A stretch of DNA of 64,000 nucleotides from Closterium sp. Naga37s-1. Taxonomy: Eukaryota > Streptophyta > Zygnematophyceae > Desmidiales > Closteriaceae. The notes beneath the pieces are model-generated. The model was not told the DNA's origin and searched no databases. It saw only the letters and a program-made list of their open reading frames with translations. A program made the position numbers and the translations under genes. Below, piece by piece: positions 1-12,026 of this stretch. The stretch's first letter is position 1. Each line of letters starts with the position of its first letter. Location of the stretch: positions 4,208,501 through 4,272,500 of the forward strand of contig CANJKZ010000142.1 in the NCBI GenBank assembly GCA_947471745.1, in the 5' to 3' direction.

Positions 1-2430
1 ATTTCTCGAAGATTGACTTATGTGGCGGTTACCACCAGATTCGAGTCTTCGCGGACGACTGTCACAAGACTGCATTTCGCATGCGCTACGGGAGTTACGA
101 ATTTACAGAAATGCCTTTCGGCCTCACGAACGCGCCTTCGACATTTCAACTGACCATGAACAGGGTTTTTCGGGATCTTCTAGACCGATGTGTCATCGTC
201 TACTTGGACGATATCCTGATTTTTAGCAAGACTAGGGAGCAACACCTCCGCGATCTGGATGCAGTGTTTAAGCGGCTGCAGGAGAACCGACTCATCACCA
301 AGGGCTCTAAGTGCGAGTTTTTTTAAGCAGGAGTTGGAGTTTTTGGGGCACGTCATCTCACGCGACGGCATTAAAATCGACCCGGCGAAAATCAAGACCA
401 TACAGGAGTGTAAGTCCCCGACGAATGTCACAGAACTCCAGAGTTTTCTCGGATTTGTGAATTACGTCGGGCGGTTTATCCCGAATATGGCGGGGATAAC
501 CGGCCCGCTGACCGACCTGCTGCACAAGGATAGAAATTTTGTGTGGGGGGAGGAGGCAGAAGCGGCTTTCCAGTAACTCAAGAATTTTCTCGTTTCCCCT
601 CCTGTGCTGCGCATCGCCGACCCATCGAAGCCGTTCGAAGTCGTCACCGACGCCTCAGATTTCGCCATCGGAGCTGTGCTACTCCAAGATTTCGGTAACG
701 GGTTGCAGCCGATAGCCTACGAATCACGCAAACTGCAGGCAGCCGAACGCAACTACCCGATCTACGATAAGGAGATGCTCGCCATAATACGCGCGTTCAA
801 ACTGTGGCGCTGCTACTTGGTGGGCGCCGACATCACTGTTCGCACGGACCACAAGTCCCTACAGTACCTGCGAGCCCAGCCCAACCTCAACTCGCGATAA
901 ATTCGGTGGTTGGATTACATGGAGAGCCACTTCACCTACCGCATCACGTACAAGAAAGGGGCGAATAACATCGCCGACGCCCTAACCCGACCGACAATAC
1001 AATCCGCTGCAGTACTCATCACCCATTCGAACCCGTTACTTACGACTGGGAACCATCAGCAGGCCACGATGCAGAAAGGGGATTATTACCTAAAAGCCGG
1101 AACCGACCGGATTTGGGTTCCCGCTTACAGTCTGCTGCGTGAACTCCTTATCCAATAGGTCCACGATTCGAACTTCTCCGGACACTTCGGGGTTGACAAA
1201 ACCCATAAATTACTGCACCGTCAATATTACTGGCCTGATTCCTCTAACGACGTGCAGCGATATGTGTCCTCATGCAGGGTGTGCCAAGCCATGAAATCGA
1301 CACGTCAATGACCAGCTGGGCTGCTGCAACCCCTCGAGCCACCCGAACGACCGTGGCAGCAAGTGACAATGGATTTTGTCACGGGGATGCCAGCTAGGCC
1401 ATCCGACAACGACGCCGTATTAGTCGTCGTCGATCGCTTCACGAAGATGACGCACTTTGCCCCATGCCGAACAACAATCACAGCCGAAGAAACTGCGCGC
1501 CTTTTCATCTCAACGGTCGTGCGACTGCACGGCATCCCTTCCGCGATCATCAGCGACCGAGACCCGAAGTTTACATCGAAATTCTGGAAGGAGACGTGGG
1601 CGCAGTACGGCACGAAACTACAATTCTCATCGGCATATCATCCACAGACGGACGGCCAGACCGAGCGGACCAATCAGACCATGGAGCAGCTGATCAGGAC
1701 AAACTGCCCCGACCCTGCCCGCTGGGAAGAATCACTCGCCATGTTGGAGTTCGCTTTCAACAACGCCCCGTCCAGTACGACTAATCACTCCCCGTTTTTC
1801 CTAAATTACGGGATGGACCCGACAGTTCCTGCGGCAACTACCCTCGAAAACCCGGTCCCGAGGTCACAAACCTTTGTGACGGAACTTCAGGAAGTCCGAG
1901 AAAAAGCCGTCGACGCAATTCGCAAGGCGAATATAACTTCCCTCAAATACGCCGACCTTTTATGCTGGGAACTCGTCTTGACCACTGGGCAACTAGTGCT
2001 ACTTGACACGAAGAATCTGCACCTGCCCAGCCCGTCGAAACTACGGCCACGATTTTGTGGGCCATTCAAGATTATCAAGATGGTGACATCTGTCACCGCG
2101 AAGCTACTGCTACCCGACGACTGGCGCATTCATGACGCCTTCCACGTCAGCCTGCTTCGAAAGTTCGTGCCAGCCACGACCGACATCGCGCGGCAACAAG
2201 CTGCCCCAACTGCACAACCTGTACCGGAGCCGACTCTTGACCCGTCGAATATTTTGGCACATCGGGTCCGCCTTGACGCAGCTGGCCGCCACGTGGATTT
2301 CCTAATTCGTTGGACAGACCGCACCAGTGAGGACGACACGTGGGTGCACTCCGACTCGCTGAACGCCTCGTCACTTGTTGGTGATTACTTGGCGCGCAGG
2401 CGTGTTTCGGATATTGACCGCCTTTCTTAA
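1..2430 (+). pseudogene. Ty3/gypsy pol polyprotein, degenerate
   Basis: Reverse transcriptase palm with YLDD occupies about 1-330. A frameshift in a T run near 322 moves the frame, which then stays constant to 2430. In that frame stops fall at 574-576, 898-900, 1156-1158 and 1306-1308. RNase H spans about 604-1000 (VTDASDFAIGAVL, then TDHKSL). The integrase HHCC region is about 1159-1300. The integrase core spans 1363-1900 with the catalytic acidic residues visible in TMDFVTGMP, ISDRDPKF and HPQTDGQTERTNQ. A chromodomain-like segment with LIRWTDRTSEDDTWV lies near 2295-2350. The open stretch from 1363 to 2430 is the longest intact part. Nothing suggests the stops are bypassed. Confidence 0.92.
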
Positions 2431-2431
2431 A

Positions 2432-2455
2432 GGGGGGGGGGGGGGGGGGGGGGGG
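2432..2455 (+). other. Polypurine tract (G24) before the 3' LTR
   Basis: An uninterrupted run of 24 G follows the pol stop (TCTTAAAG) and is followed by TAG then TGTAAGG. Copy B has the same arrangement with 13 G (59130-59142). Retroelements prime plus-strand synthesis at a purine run next to the 3' LTR, so this is the likely polypurine tract. A pure G run is unusual for that role. Confidence 0.75.
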
Positions 2456-2458
2456 TAG

Positions 2459-2736
2459 TGTAAGGATTTTTCCCGAATTCCTTATCGGGGCTGACTGATT
2501 CGCGTACAGCCCGATTTTCGGACTTTGCACGTTCGGCCGATTTCAGCGCTGCCGAGGCTCCTCGCGCCGCCTTCGGCATTTTCCCATCGCCAAACCTGCA
2601 CCCAACCTCGCTCGTCCGAGGTTCCCTCCTAGCTAGGCTAGTCCCTACATTATTCTGTGCCTTCAGTGTATTCTCGGATCAGTTAATCACAGTCTCGTTA
2701 TTCGTTTACCTGCGCACTCTCTTTTACAACTCAACA
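2459..2736 (+). repeat. 3' LTR of copy A (about 278 bp)
   Basis: Starts TGTAAGGA after the G run and is taken to end in CTCAACA. The LTR of copy B starts with the same TGTAAGGA, shares blocks such as CTGCACCCAACC and CCTAGCTAG, and ends in CTCATAACA about 275 bp later. The similar lengths in two independent copies support the boundaries, but a target-site duplication cannot be tested because the 5' end is outside the window. Confidence 0.7.
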
Positions 2737-3874
2737 TTCGCAGTCAACATTTTCTGTTTGGCTGTAATGCTATGCTTGAATATTGCTGTACTATTTTGTA
2801 TTATGTGGTTCAATAGTGGCCGGACTACCAGTGTCGGGGAGTTGCGGAATGGTTCCATGATTGCGTGTTCTTGGAAGCTGCGCCGTGTCGACGGCGCAAG
2901 CATTCCCCCCCCCCAACCTCACTTCACGAAAATCGGACCCCCATCACCGGCGGCCACGCGCCGCCTGCGTTGTTGACGGAGAGGCGCAGTGAATGGGCTC
3001 CCTGCCTGCTGCGAGTCGGCTCAAGTCAGCGAGAGTGTGCACACCGCAGAGTCGCAGACAGGCCTTGTTGCGACTCGCCCGTGGAGGTATCCAGGTTTGC
3101 GCAAGGACGACAACGAACGCCTGGTTGACTTTGTCCAATGAGAACTCAACGCAAAACTATCGCAGGTTCAAATTCACACGGACTTTCTGGGCAAGGTTTG
3201 GGGAAGCGGTCATGTGACCCAATTGGACCACCCATTTGGGAAGCGGAAATCTCTTCTCGAACACGCTCCTCAAGGGCACCCGCGGAGCACCGCTCGAGTG
3301 CCCCACTTCACTGTCCCCGATGTTGGGGGTACAGGCAGGGGGGGAGATGAGGTGAGGGGAATGTGTGTACAGGCGGAGTGCGCAACTTGCACCATTCTCA
3401 AGGCGCAACGTAGCCAGTTACAGAGCCAAGGGAATGTGTAGCCAATCTATATCCCGCGCACCGGATTCAGTGATCAAGCATGTCAGTGCAAGGACATGAC
3501 ACGCGAAGAAACCAAGCCCTGTGCTCGTGTCCCATCCCATCGCCCCCACACATTTTCGTCTGTCCTTGAGAGCCACCTTGGAATTGAGCTTCCCAAGAGA
3601 ACCACCGCTCACCTTGGTGTGTGTCCCGTCACGTGTTGAGCACTGACTGAACTCACAACTCACAATTCATCATGCAGAGGCTTGTAGTTTAGAAGTTACT
3701 TGTTCGCAGCTGGCGATTTACAATTTACTAACTTAGCTCGTCCATTTGCTGGGAAAATATGGTAGACGTTTCATCCGAGGAGTTGTGAGCAAGAGCTGTA
3801 ATTTGCGAACCTGTTCTTCTCGTAGAGTTGTCACGTGCGACCCGATGTCAGAAGGGCGTGAGAAAGTATACACC
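2737..3874. other. Intergenic, no gene recognised
   Basis: Between the LTR and the receptor kinase gene. Short ORFs on both strands show no family resemblance. Contains a C10 run near 2906. The part before 3875 probably holds the promoter and 5' UTR of the kinase gene. No specific element is identified. Confidence 0.5.
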
Positions 3875-6800
3875 ATGAGCTCCACCTGCGTCCCGGGAGT
3901 AGGGCCTCATCGGCCCGCCCTGTCGGAAGCAGCAAACGCACGCGCAGTCCGTAGATCGCTGACGTGGCAAAACGTGTTAGCGAACGCGTCAATACTCTTG
4001 CTGCTTCTGAGTGTTCCCTTAACCGTGAGCGCCGCCGACTGGGCGACGATTGGAAAGAAGCTGGATCCAACGGGTCAGATCCTGGCGTCCTGGATGAACG
4101 GTGGTAATCCTTGCGCCGACCCTCCTTTTCTAGTAAGACGAAACGCCTGAAACGGAATGATGGATGACGATCTACAGCGTAGAGGCTCGCAACCAGGACC
4201 ACACACACGCTGTCTGTACCCTTCCGTTCTTCTGACAGCAGTTTCTGCTTAGAGCCTGCTGAATCTAAGCTACTCCCTTCACACTAGTACTCCTTCCTCC
4301 CACTCGTCCTTCCCCCGGTTTCTTTCTCCGCAGGGCGTGCAGTGCGATTCAGAGGGCCGCGTGCAGTCCATCTCGCTGGTCAATCGCGACCTCGTCGGCA
4401 GCGTGCCGGACGAGCTGTCGCAGGTGAACGAGCTGATCAGCCTGAACCTGGACCAGAATAAGCTGACGGGCGTTATCCCCAACACGCTCAACAACCTCGT
4501 GCACCTGCAATCCGCGTCGATATGCTGCAACCTACTCAGTGGGCAGATCCCGGACTTGAGTCCTATGACCGCTCTCAATTTGCTACATCTGGATGGAAAC
4601 TTTTTGCAGGACGCCATTCCTGAATCTCTTGCCAATCTGCTTCAGGTAATAAGCTTCTTGTTTTGATTTTTATATGGTCTTGACTCATCTGTGACCATCA
4701 CCTCGTCTCCGTTCTTTCACACCCCGTCTGGACTTCCGTTTTTCGTCCACTCTCCGTGCTTCTGAATGACCAACTGCCTATGCTTTTCACCACGTATTAC
4801 CCGCTTTTGCATAATTCGTCCATCGCTCCTCATCACTCCACTTCTCTTACCCTTCCGCCTTCCGTCGTTCGCGTCGTATGACTCTCGGTGTGCCGATTTC
4901 CCAGCTGAAGGACCTCCAGCTGAACAACAACCATCTGTCGGGTACAGTGCCGTCCGTGCTCGGCAATCTCCAGGCGCTCACCGTTCTGCGCCTCGACCAC
5001 AACTACCTCAGCGGCACGCTGCCTTCCTCGCTGACGTGGCTCGCCACCACCCCCAACGCCGTCTTCAACTTCACCGAGAATCTCTCCGACTTGTGCGGGC
5101 CCGCAGGGCTCGGCGTTCCGGTAAGCGCTGAACGGCACGGGATGACGCTGGGTGTGATAAGGGGTGTTACGGCGAACACGTAATACCGACGTGTACGGTT
5201 TGACATATCTTCTTCTGACACGCGTTTCTGCAAGCTGTTGGAATCAAGTCTCACCGCTGTCGTATTAAAACCCTGTTACCGTTCTGCCAAGAAGCCCTTG
5301 TGCCATCGTTTCTCCCCCTCGCTTTCTTCCCTTCCCTTCCCTTCCCCCCAACACCAGCTTTGCCCCGACGATCCCAACTACGTTCCCCCCGGCGCACCGG
5401 CGCCACCTCCATCTGCGCCTCCGTCCGTGTCACCGCCATCCAGCCCCTCTCCGTCCCCCGTCCCCCCCGCCCCCCCCGCCCCGTCCGGCGGAGACGCGCC
5501 CCCGTCTAATTCGCCTCCCGCACCTACCCCCGACTCTTCCGGATCGTCAAATTTATCTCCATCTGATTCCACGAGCGGTGGTGGCAACAGCAGCAGCAGC
5601 GGCAGCAGCAGTAGCGGCGGCGGCGGAGTTAGCGTAGCGGTTATCGCGGGCGTGGCCGGGGGCGTTGCGGCTCTTGCGGTGATGGGGTTGTTAGCGTGCT
5701 ATTGTCTGCGCGCTCGGAAGCGGAAGACTGTGGTGAACGCCGCCGCGGGCGGGGCGGCGGGCGGGACGGGAGAGGCGGCGGAGATGATGGAAAAAGGGCA
5801 GGTCGCCGCGATTGCTCCTGGCAAGGCAAGTATATGGTGTAAAGGGTTCTGCCGGCTGCTTGATGCGGGGAGTCGATGCAAACGGGAGAAGTGAGGCATG
5901 AGGAGTGAGCGGTAAATGGATGAAATACGGCCGGGAGGTGCAGGACGGAAGGGGAAAACATTGGAAGAGGGGTGTGAGGCGAGGAAACGAACGGGGTTTT
6001 TCTTCGAATTCAGCCCTGCACACGAGCAACTTGAAACTCTTGCTTTTTCATGCGAATTTGTTTCTTGCCCTGGTGACAGGGCGGGAGCGCGGGCAAAGCG
6101 GGAGCAGCGGCGCGCATTGCGTCCATCAAGAAAGCGAGCGCAAGCGCAGAAGGCGGAGCCAGTGGTCGCAGGGGCGTGGGAGGGTCTGGTCGCGGTGGTG
6201 CAGACGCAGCACCCGGAGCGGTGGAGAGCGGTGCTGGTGTGCAAGCCAACAGCCGCCCATCGCCAATAACGATAACGGTCGAAAAGGCCGGGGCAGCAAC
6301 GGGAGATGTTACAGCGCCGCTGATTTCCGCTACTGGGGGAACAACGGCTGGCGGAGGGGGGGGAGGCGCAGGAGCAACGGCGGGGGCAGTAGCAGGCGTT
6401 GCTGCCGTCGCCGCAGCTGTTGGTGTGGGCGCGGCTGTAGCAGCAAGTCAGGATAAGCGGAAGAGCAGTCCCAAGGAGACGAACAGCATCCGCGGAAGCA
6501 GCAGCGCGCGCAGCAGCACGGATGGGGAAGATGGTGGCGGAGCCAGTGCAAGTGGCAGAAACGGACGTCCCTTGCCGCCCGGGATGAGTTGGTCTAAGGG
6601 CAGCGGGAGGAAATTTGTGGATGAGAGCGACGAGGAGGATAACCTGTCCAATCAGAAATTCTTCCCGCCCCCACCGCCCCCGCCTCTTATATCCCCCCCA
6701 TCCTCATCTCCACCCTCCGCCGTTAAAGCCTCCGCCGCCGCTGCTGCAGCTGCCGGTGGTGCTGGTGGGGGAAAATCGCCTTCCACTCCCCCGCAGCCCC

Positions 6801-9800
6801 TTCCTCCCCTGATATCCACCCCCTCCCCTGTTGCTGCCAGTTTGGAGAAGCAGTCGTCTCCTCGTCCGCCTCTTCCCCCCCCTCCGTCGTTCGGCCATAA
6901 GCAGCCTGCATCCCCTCGCCGACTCTCCGGGGATTCTCCCAAAGCTGCCGCTGACGCTTCTGCTGCAGTAGCATCTGCAACTGGGCCTGGTTCTGGGACT
7001 TCGTCTCCTGGTGCTATCATTGGCGCTGGCGCTGGAACAACGTCAAAGACAGGCGGGAATACTGCTGCTGCTGCTGCTGCTGCTGCGGCGGCAACAGCTG
7101 CAGTTGCTGCCGCAGGCGCTGCTGGTGCAGCAGCCGCCGCTTCGAGTCCAAAGGCTCGTAGCTCATCTCCCAGTCGCCCGCCGGTTGTGATCCCCCCTGT
7201 CGTCCCGCTTCCCACGCTCAAGTCTCTGAACTCTGGAAAGAATTCTCGGGGGGGTAGTGCTGCTGGTGCCTTGGGGGTTTCCGGTGCTGCTGGTGCTGCG
7301 GCAGGCGTTCAGGATGGAGACGCGGGGGATAGGAACAGGGGCAAGGAGGCAGAGAGAGGCGGGGAGAAGGGTAAGGCTGGGTCGGAGAAGCCTTCTGCTC
7401 CTGCTGCGGCGGCGGTGGGAGTGGCGTATGGCAACGCGGGGAGAGCCCTGAGAGCCGCTGATCTGGAGCTGGAGGATAAGGGCGCGGGGGGGTCGGTGGC
7501 GGGGGATGGCAGCAGCGTTGGGGGAGACGACGACGGCAGTGACACGGGCGGTGCTGCGGGCAGTGGCGCTGCTGCTGCCGCTGCTGCTGCTGGGGGTGCT
7601 GGTGCTGGGTACGCTGGGTTGGGCCGCGCTGGGGTGTCTCGAGGAAAAGCGGGATCAGGGCGAGAGCTGGGCAGTCCTGGTGGTGGGGGCGGGGGCACGT
7701 GGGCGGGGGGGTCTGACGCGGCGTCTGAGGCATCAGAGGAGAGCGGCAAGGGCGGGTGGGAGCGCGCGTTTTCGTTCTCGGAGCTGGCACTGGCGACCAA
7801 CGACTTTGGGGCGCGCGGGCAGAGGAACGTGGTGGGGCAGGGGCGCAATGGGACGGTGTACAGAGCGCGACTGCCGGATGGGACCACTGTGGCTGTCAAG
7901 CGACTCAGCAATAAAAAGTACGTGCTGTTGCTCCCATGGGCCCACCCTCCGCCTCTTTTTCTCTTTGGGAGTTTTTAGGCCGTAGCTGTTGTCGCTCCTC
8001 CGTTTCCCACCATCTCCTGCTTGCCATAGGGCCCGCTTATGCTCCCACTTTACTGACTCTCTTTCCCGCCCTCCCCTCCCCCTCCCCACCTTTCGCTCCC
8101 TCTCCCCACACTCCCCATTTCCTAATCGAACCTTGTCACATGGGCACGCGCGGGCATTAGCACACGCGCACACACACCCACAAATTCAGTCACGCTCACA
8201 CACACGTCACACTCACGCACGCGACCCCTCCCCCTATTTTCCCCACCCCCACCTCCCGCCCCCCCTCTCCCTTGTTCCTCCGCCCGTTGCGCGCGCCACC
8301 AGTCCGGACCAGACAGTGCGCGAGTTCCGCTTCGAGGCGGACGCGATGGCGCACGCGCGGCACCCGAACGTGGTGGCGTTGCTGGGGTGCTGCGCGGAGG
8401 GCGACGAGCGCATGCTCGTGAGCGAGTTCGTCCCCAACGGCTCCCTGGAGCTCTGGCTGCACGGCGCGGGCGCGGGCGCGGGGGGTGGCGCGGCGGGCGG
8501 GGGCGGCGCGTTTGGCGCGGGCTCCGCGGAACCCATGGAGTGGCAGCTGCGGGTGCATGTGGCGCTGGGATGCGCGCGAGGGTGAGTTGCGGTGGTGTGG
8601 GGCTCTGTGCGTGTGTGTGTGATGGTTGTTTGTTTGTGTGCTTGTGAACTGGGTCTGTATGTGTGTGCGATTGGGTGTGTGTGCTGGACTCAAACCACTT
8701 CCCACGTTGCAACCCCTTCCCTTCATCTCTCCCTGCCTCCCTCCCTTCCTGCCTCCCTCCCTTCCTGCCTCCCTCCCTGCCTCACTCTCTCCCGCCCATG
8801 CCCTCTGCTCTGGCAGTCTGGCGAATGATGCACTGGGTAGTGCACCGGGATGTGAAGGCGTCCAACGTGCTGCTGGACTCAAGCCCCTTCCCTCCCGTCC
8901 CCTCCCCTTCCCTCCCCTCCCCTCTCCCTCCCTCCCCTCCCCTCTCCCTCCCTCCCCTCTTCCCCCCTTTCTACCGTCCATACCCGCACAGTCTGGCATA
9001 CCTGCATGAGGGCACGGACGTGCGGGTGGTGCACCGGGACGTGAAGGCGTCCAACGTGCTGCTGGACGCGCAGTGGAACCCCAAGCTGGGCGACTTTGCC
9101 CTCGCTAAGATCATGGCCAAGGAGCAGACGCACGCCGCCACTCGCGTCGTCGGCACGTACGGGTGAGTCGTCGCCGCCGCCTACTTCTCCACCCACTCTC
9201 GGATGGTTTTTTAGTATAAATCCCGGCTTGCGCTTGCCCCCACCATATATACCGTGGTTGGTTGCCTTCCTTCCGTGAATCTACGAGGTGCAGGAGCACG
9301 GCTGCATGCACAGGCATTAAAGCCTCCGTCCTCTCCCCTTCCTTCCTCACAACCAACCCTCCCTCCCTCCCTCCCTGCTGCAGCTACGTGGCACCAGAAT
9401 ACCTAAACACTGGCATTCTCACGGAGCGCAGTGACGTGTACAGCTATGGTGTGTTGCTGCTGGAGCTCGTCACAGGGCGACGCCCCATCGACAACCACCT
9501 GCCGCCCGAACAGGTAGAGGGGATGGGAAAGGGAGGGAGCGAGGGCAGGAGAGAGCAACACGGAGTTGGTTTTCTGATTCCGGAATCTGGTGGTCGTGTA
9601 TGGAGGAGGGCTGTGGAATTGCCGCTGTCAGTCTCGGTAGTTCCCATTTTGCCAACGTCCAAGCTGCAAGCCTCCCTGCTGCTTGTATCTCTTCGACTTG
9701 GGAGCCCGTCCCCCCACATCCTCCTCCCAGCCATGCCTAATACTCTCCTCCCTCTTCTGATGCTGGCATTATGTGGATGGCATTGCTGTGGTTGATGGCA

Positions 9801-11072
9801 CACAGGTGGACGTGGTGCGGTGGGTGAAGCGGCTGGCAGCAGAGGAGCGGGTGACAGAGGCGCTGGACCCGCGTATAGCGGGCACGGTGCCGGCAGACGA
9901 TGTGGAGTACGTGGTGGGCATTGCGCTGCGCTGCATCGATGCCAATGCGCTGAAACGCCCGCGCATGAAGCAGATCGTGCACATGCTCGAAAGCGAAGAC
10001 CCTGCGCTGGTGGGTTGGGTGAAAGGGGCCCGGGTTTTTTAAATCGTGGGACGGGGGAGGGGGCTGGGGTGCGGATGAGGGTGGATTGGATTGTGTCTGG
10101 AGGAGACTGTGTGCATGTGATTTGAATGGGTTGAGATGTGCTTGTATGATGGATGGCTTGGTGAGGAGAAGTTGGTGCATGGATTCAGTTCCGACTGACC
10201 ATCTGCTGGTGCTGCTGCTGCTTCAACCCTTCCATCCCCCCCTTTGCTCGCATGCGCTGCACTGGTGACATCAGAGGGACGGCTGGGTGGCAAAGAGGCC
10301 GAGTCCGAGTCCTGCAAGTGCCAAGGCGCTCCGTGACTCCAGTCCCTCATGGTACCACCGCAACGCTGCCTCGGACTCCCCTGCCGCACCCTCCTCAGCC
10401 ACTGCTGCTGCCATGGCAATTTCCCGAGCCAGCCCCCGAGGTTCCAGCCCACGGTTCGGCGGGGCAGGTCCGGGGATCCCTGCGCCTGGTTCGGCGCGCG
10501 CAGCAGGCAACAGGCACACGGACATGCTTCGCTCGGGCAGCCCGAGGAATTTTGTCGGCGGCGCCACGGGCAGCAGCCCGAAAGCAGCGGATATTGGCGG
10601 GATGATTGCATCAGCTGCGATGAAAGCGGGCGTGGTGGGTGGGAGTCCCCGAGCAGGTGGGTATATTGGGTACAGCCCCACTAGAAGCGGAGGGGCAGTT
10701 CCAGTTTCACCCCCGTCAGCCAGGAATGGCGGTGGTGGTGGCGGTGCTTCTGCAGGGGGAGGAGCAGCAAGGGTGGGTGCAAGCCCGCCGAAGGTGCCGA
10801 ATTATGCACAGGGAGGAAGCCCGTCTGCTGCCCGGCTTGGTGGTGTGGGAATGGGAGGAGCTGGAGGGATGAGGGGAGGGAGTCCAGGGGGTGCTGGGTA
10901 CAGAACTGGCTCCAGTCCGAATGCGCCTTTTTATGGGGTGAGTTCCGGAGGGATGTATGGGCAAGGAGGGCCTGGCAGGGGTGATGGAGGCGGTTCTGGT
11001 GAAGGCATTATTTCGAGCCATGCGATGAGCATTTCTACGACAAGGGGGTTGGGAGGCTGGAGTAGGAGGTAG
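3875..11072 (+). CDS. Leucine-rich-repeat receptor-like kinase (SRF-like ectodomain)
   Basis: Ten exons by phase and family fit: 3875-4132, ~4334-4645, 4905-5120, 5358-5825, 6080-7917, 8303-8581, 8992-9162, 9384-9513, 9806-10009, 10275-11072. In-frame ATGs also occur at 3746 and 3845; 3875 is nearest the hydrophobic signal core ([14 protein letters not shown]). The ectodomain has an N-terminal cap with paired Cys ([14 protein letters not shown]), about five LRRs, then a Pro/Ser-rich stretch. A membrane segment ([20 protein letters not shown]) with a basic stop-transfer follows. About 550 low-complexity Ala/Gly/Pro residues separate it from the kinase. The kinase shows [15 protein letters not shown], the alpha-C Glu in [21 protein letters not shown] and a C-terminal lobe ending MLESEDPAL. 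The DFG motif reads DFA. A 265-residue Gly/Ser-rich tail follows. The kinase resembles plant RLCK-V/At3g59110-type kinases; ligand and pathway are unknown. Confidence 0.88.
8817..8880 (+). other. Truncated copy of kinase HRD exon inside intron 6
   Basis: Preceded by an AG like a splice acceptor (CTCTGGCAG). It repeats the start of exon 7 (TCTGGC) and then the catalytic-loop stretch encoding [14 protein letters not shown]. The part encoding AYLHEGTD is altered to a short divergent stretch. It then breaks into CT-rich intron sequence. A shorter third remnant of its 3' edge (GCTGGACTCAA) is near 8684. The true exon begins at 8992. Confidence 0.8.
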
Positions 11073-12026
11073 GGTTAGCCTTGAAGATTGACCGGGATTA
11101 TATGGGAGACGTGAGGTTCAGTTTACAGGATTGAAGTTTAATGTGGTTCATGCTTGCTTCTTGCTTTGCTAGGGACAAATAGTCCATTTCTGCTCATAGT
11201 AATGCTGTAATCGTTGGAAATACTAAGGCTTGTCTTTTGATAGGTGTTTCGGTCTTGTACATGAAATGCTTCGTTAGTATCGCAATAACATTTTCGTTTT
11301 CGAGCGCACGTGACACCAGCAGCAGACAGAGCTAGTGCTTCGATTTGCGAAAGCCAACGCACAGCTGGACCTTGGTAGCGTGAATCCAGCTCAGCAATGC
11401 TCGGGTGGAGCCCTTGTAACACATTTCGAATCAGCAATGCCGTGGATATGCCTACGGATGACGTCGACCGTCAACGTCCTGCGCGTGAAGGTATCTATCA
11501 GCTGTATCATGCTGGCACGGCGCGCTCCAGCATGTTGTGATTCTCGACTCGCCAGTCCTCCACGTCATCACGGATTTATTCCGCAATTTGCCCTTCTTCC
11601 GCCATGTGCCCCCCAGTCCATTCCATTTCTCAATAATGCCAATGTTGGCGCAAGTTCTTATTGCTCTTGCGTGCCGCATTTCTTGCATCGAATTCCAGAT
11701 TGTCTACACGCTCAAGAATCAGACAAGCTAACACAGAACGCTAGTAGCTACTTGTTTTGTACCAGCTTCTACATTTTCAAGAGCAACTTTTCCAGCATTT
11801 TCGGCTATCTTCCGAAACTCGCGCTGTCGTCAACCCAAAGAAGCGCTATCTCGCAGTTTGCGGCCACCTCTGTGTCGCCTCCCACTCCTCCGCCTCCTCC
11901 CTGTCTTCTCTTAACCTCCTCTCATTTCCTCCACCACCTCCTCTCCGTCTTCCTCTCTTCGGGTCAAGCCAAACCAAGAAAGAAGCCTCACGTGTCACGA
12001 ATCACGCGTCGAGAATCGAGAGAACA
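11073..12026. other. Intergenic, no gene recognised
   Basis: 3' flank of the kinase gene and 5' flank of the stress-protein gene, on the same strand. Moderately AT-rich to about 11800, then CT-rich up to the ATG (11880-11960), as in a leader or promoter. No conserved ORF is seen. Confidence 0.5.

Larger units (their letters stand above)
1..2736 (+). mobile_element. Ty3/gypsy LTR retrotransposon (copy A), 3' part
   Basis: The 5' part lies before the window. Seen in order: reverse transcriptase with a YLDD box, RNase H, integrase zinc finger and core, a chromodomain-like tail, a 24-nt G run and a 3' LTR. The integrase-to-chromodomain order places it in the chromovirus-type Ty3/gypsy group of plants and algae. 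The coding part has a frameshift and four in-frame stops, so it is not autonomous. A second copy of the family lies on the minus strand at 58852-61262, with the same tail, G run and LTR start. Confidence 0.93.

Noticed and set aside
6652-7221. 189-codon minus-strand Ala/Gly/Asp ORF inside the kinase linker
   Set aside because: Shadow of the GC-rich plus-strand exon; no start context, domain or splice logic.
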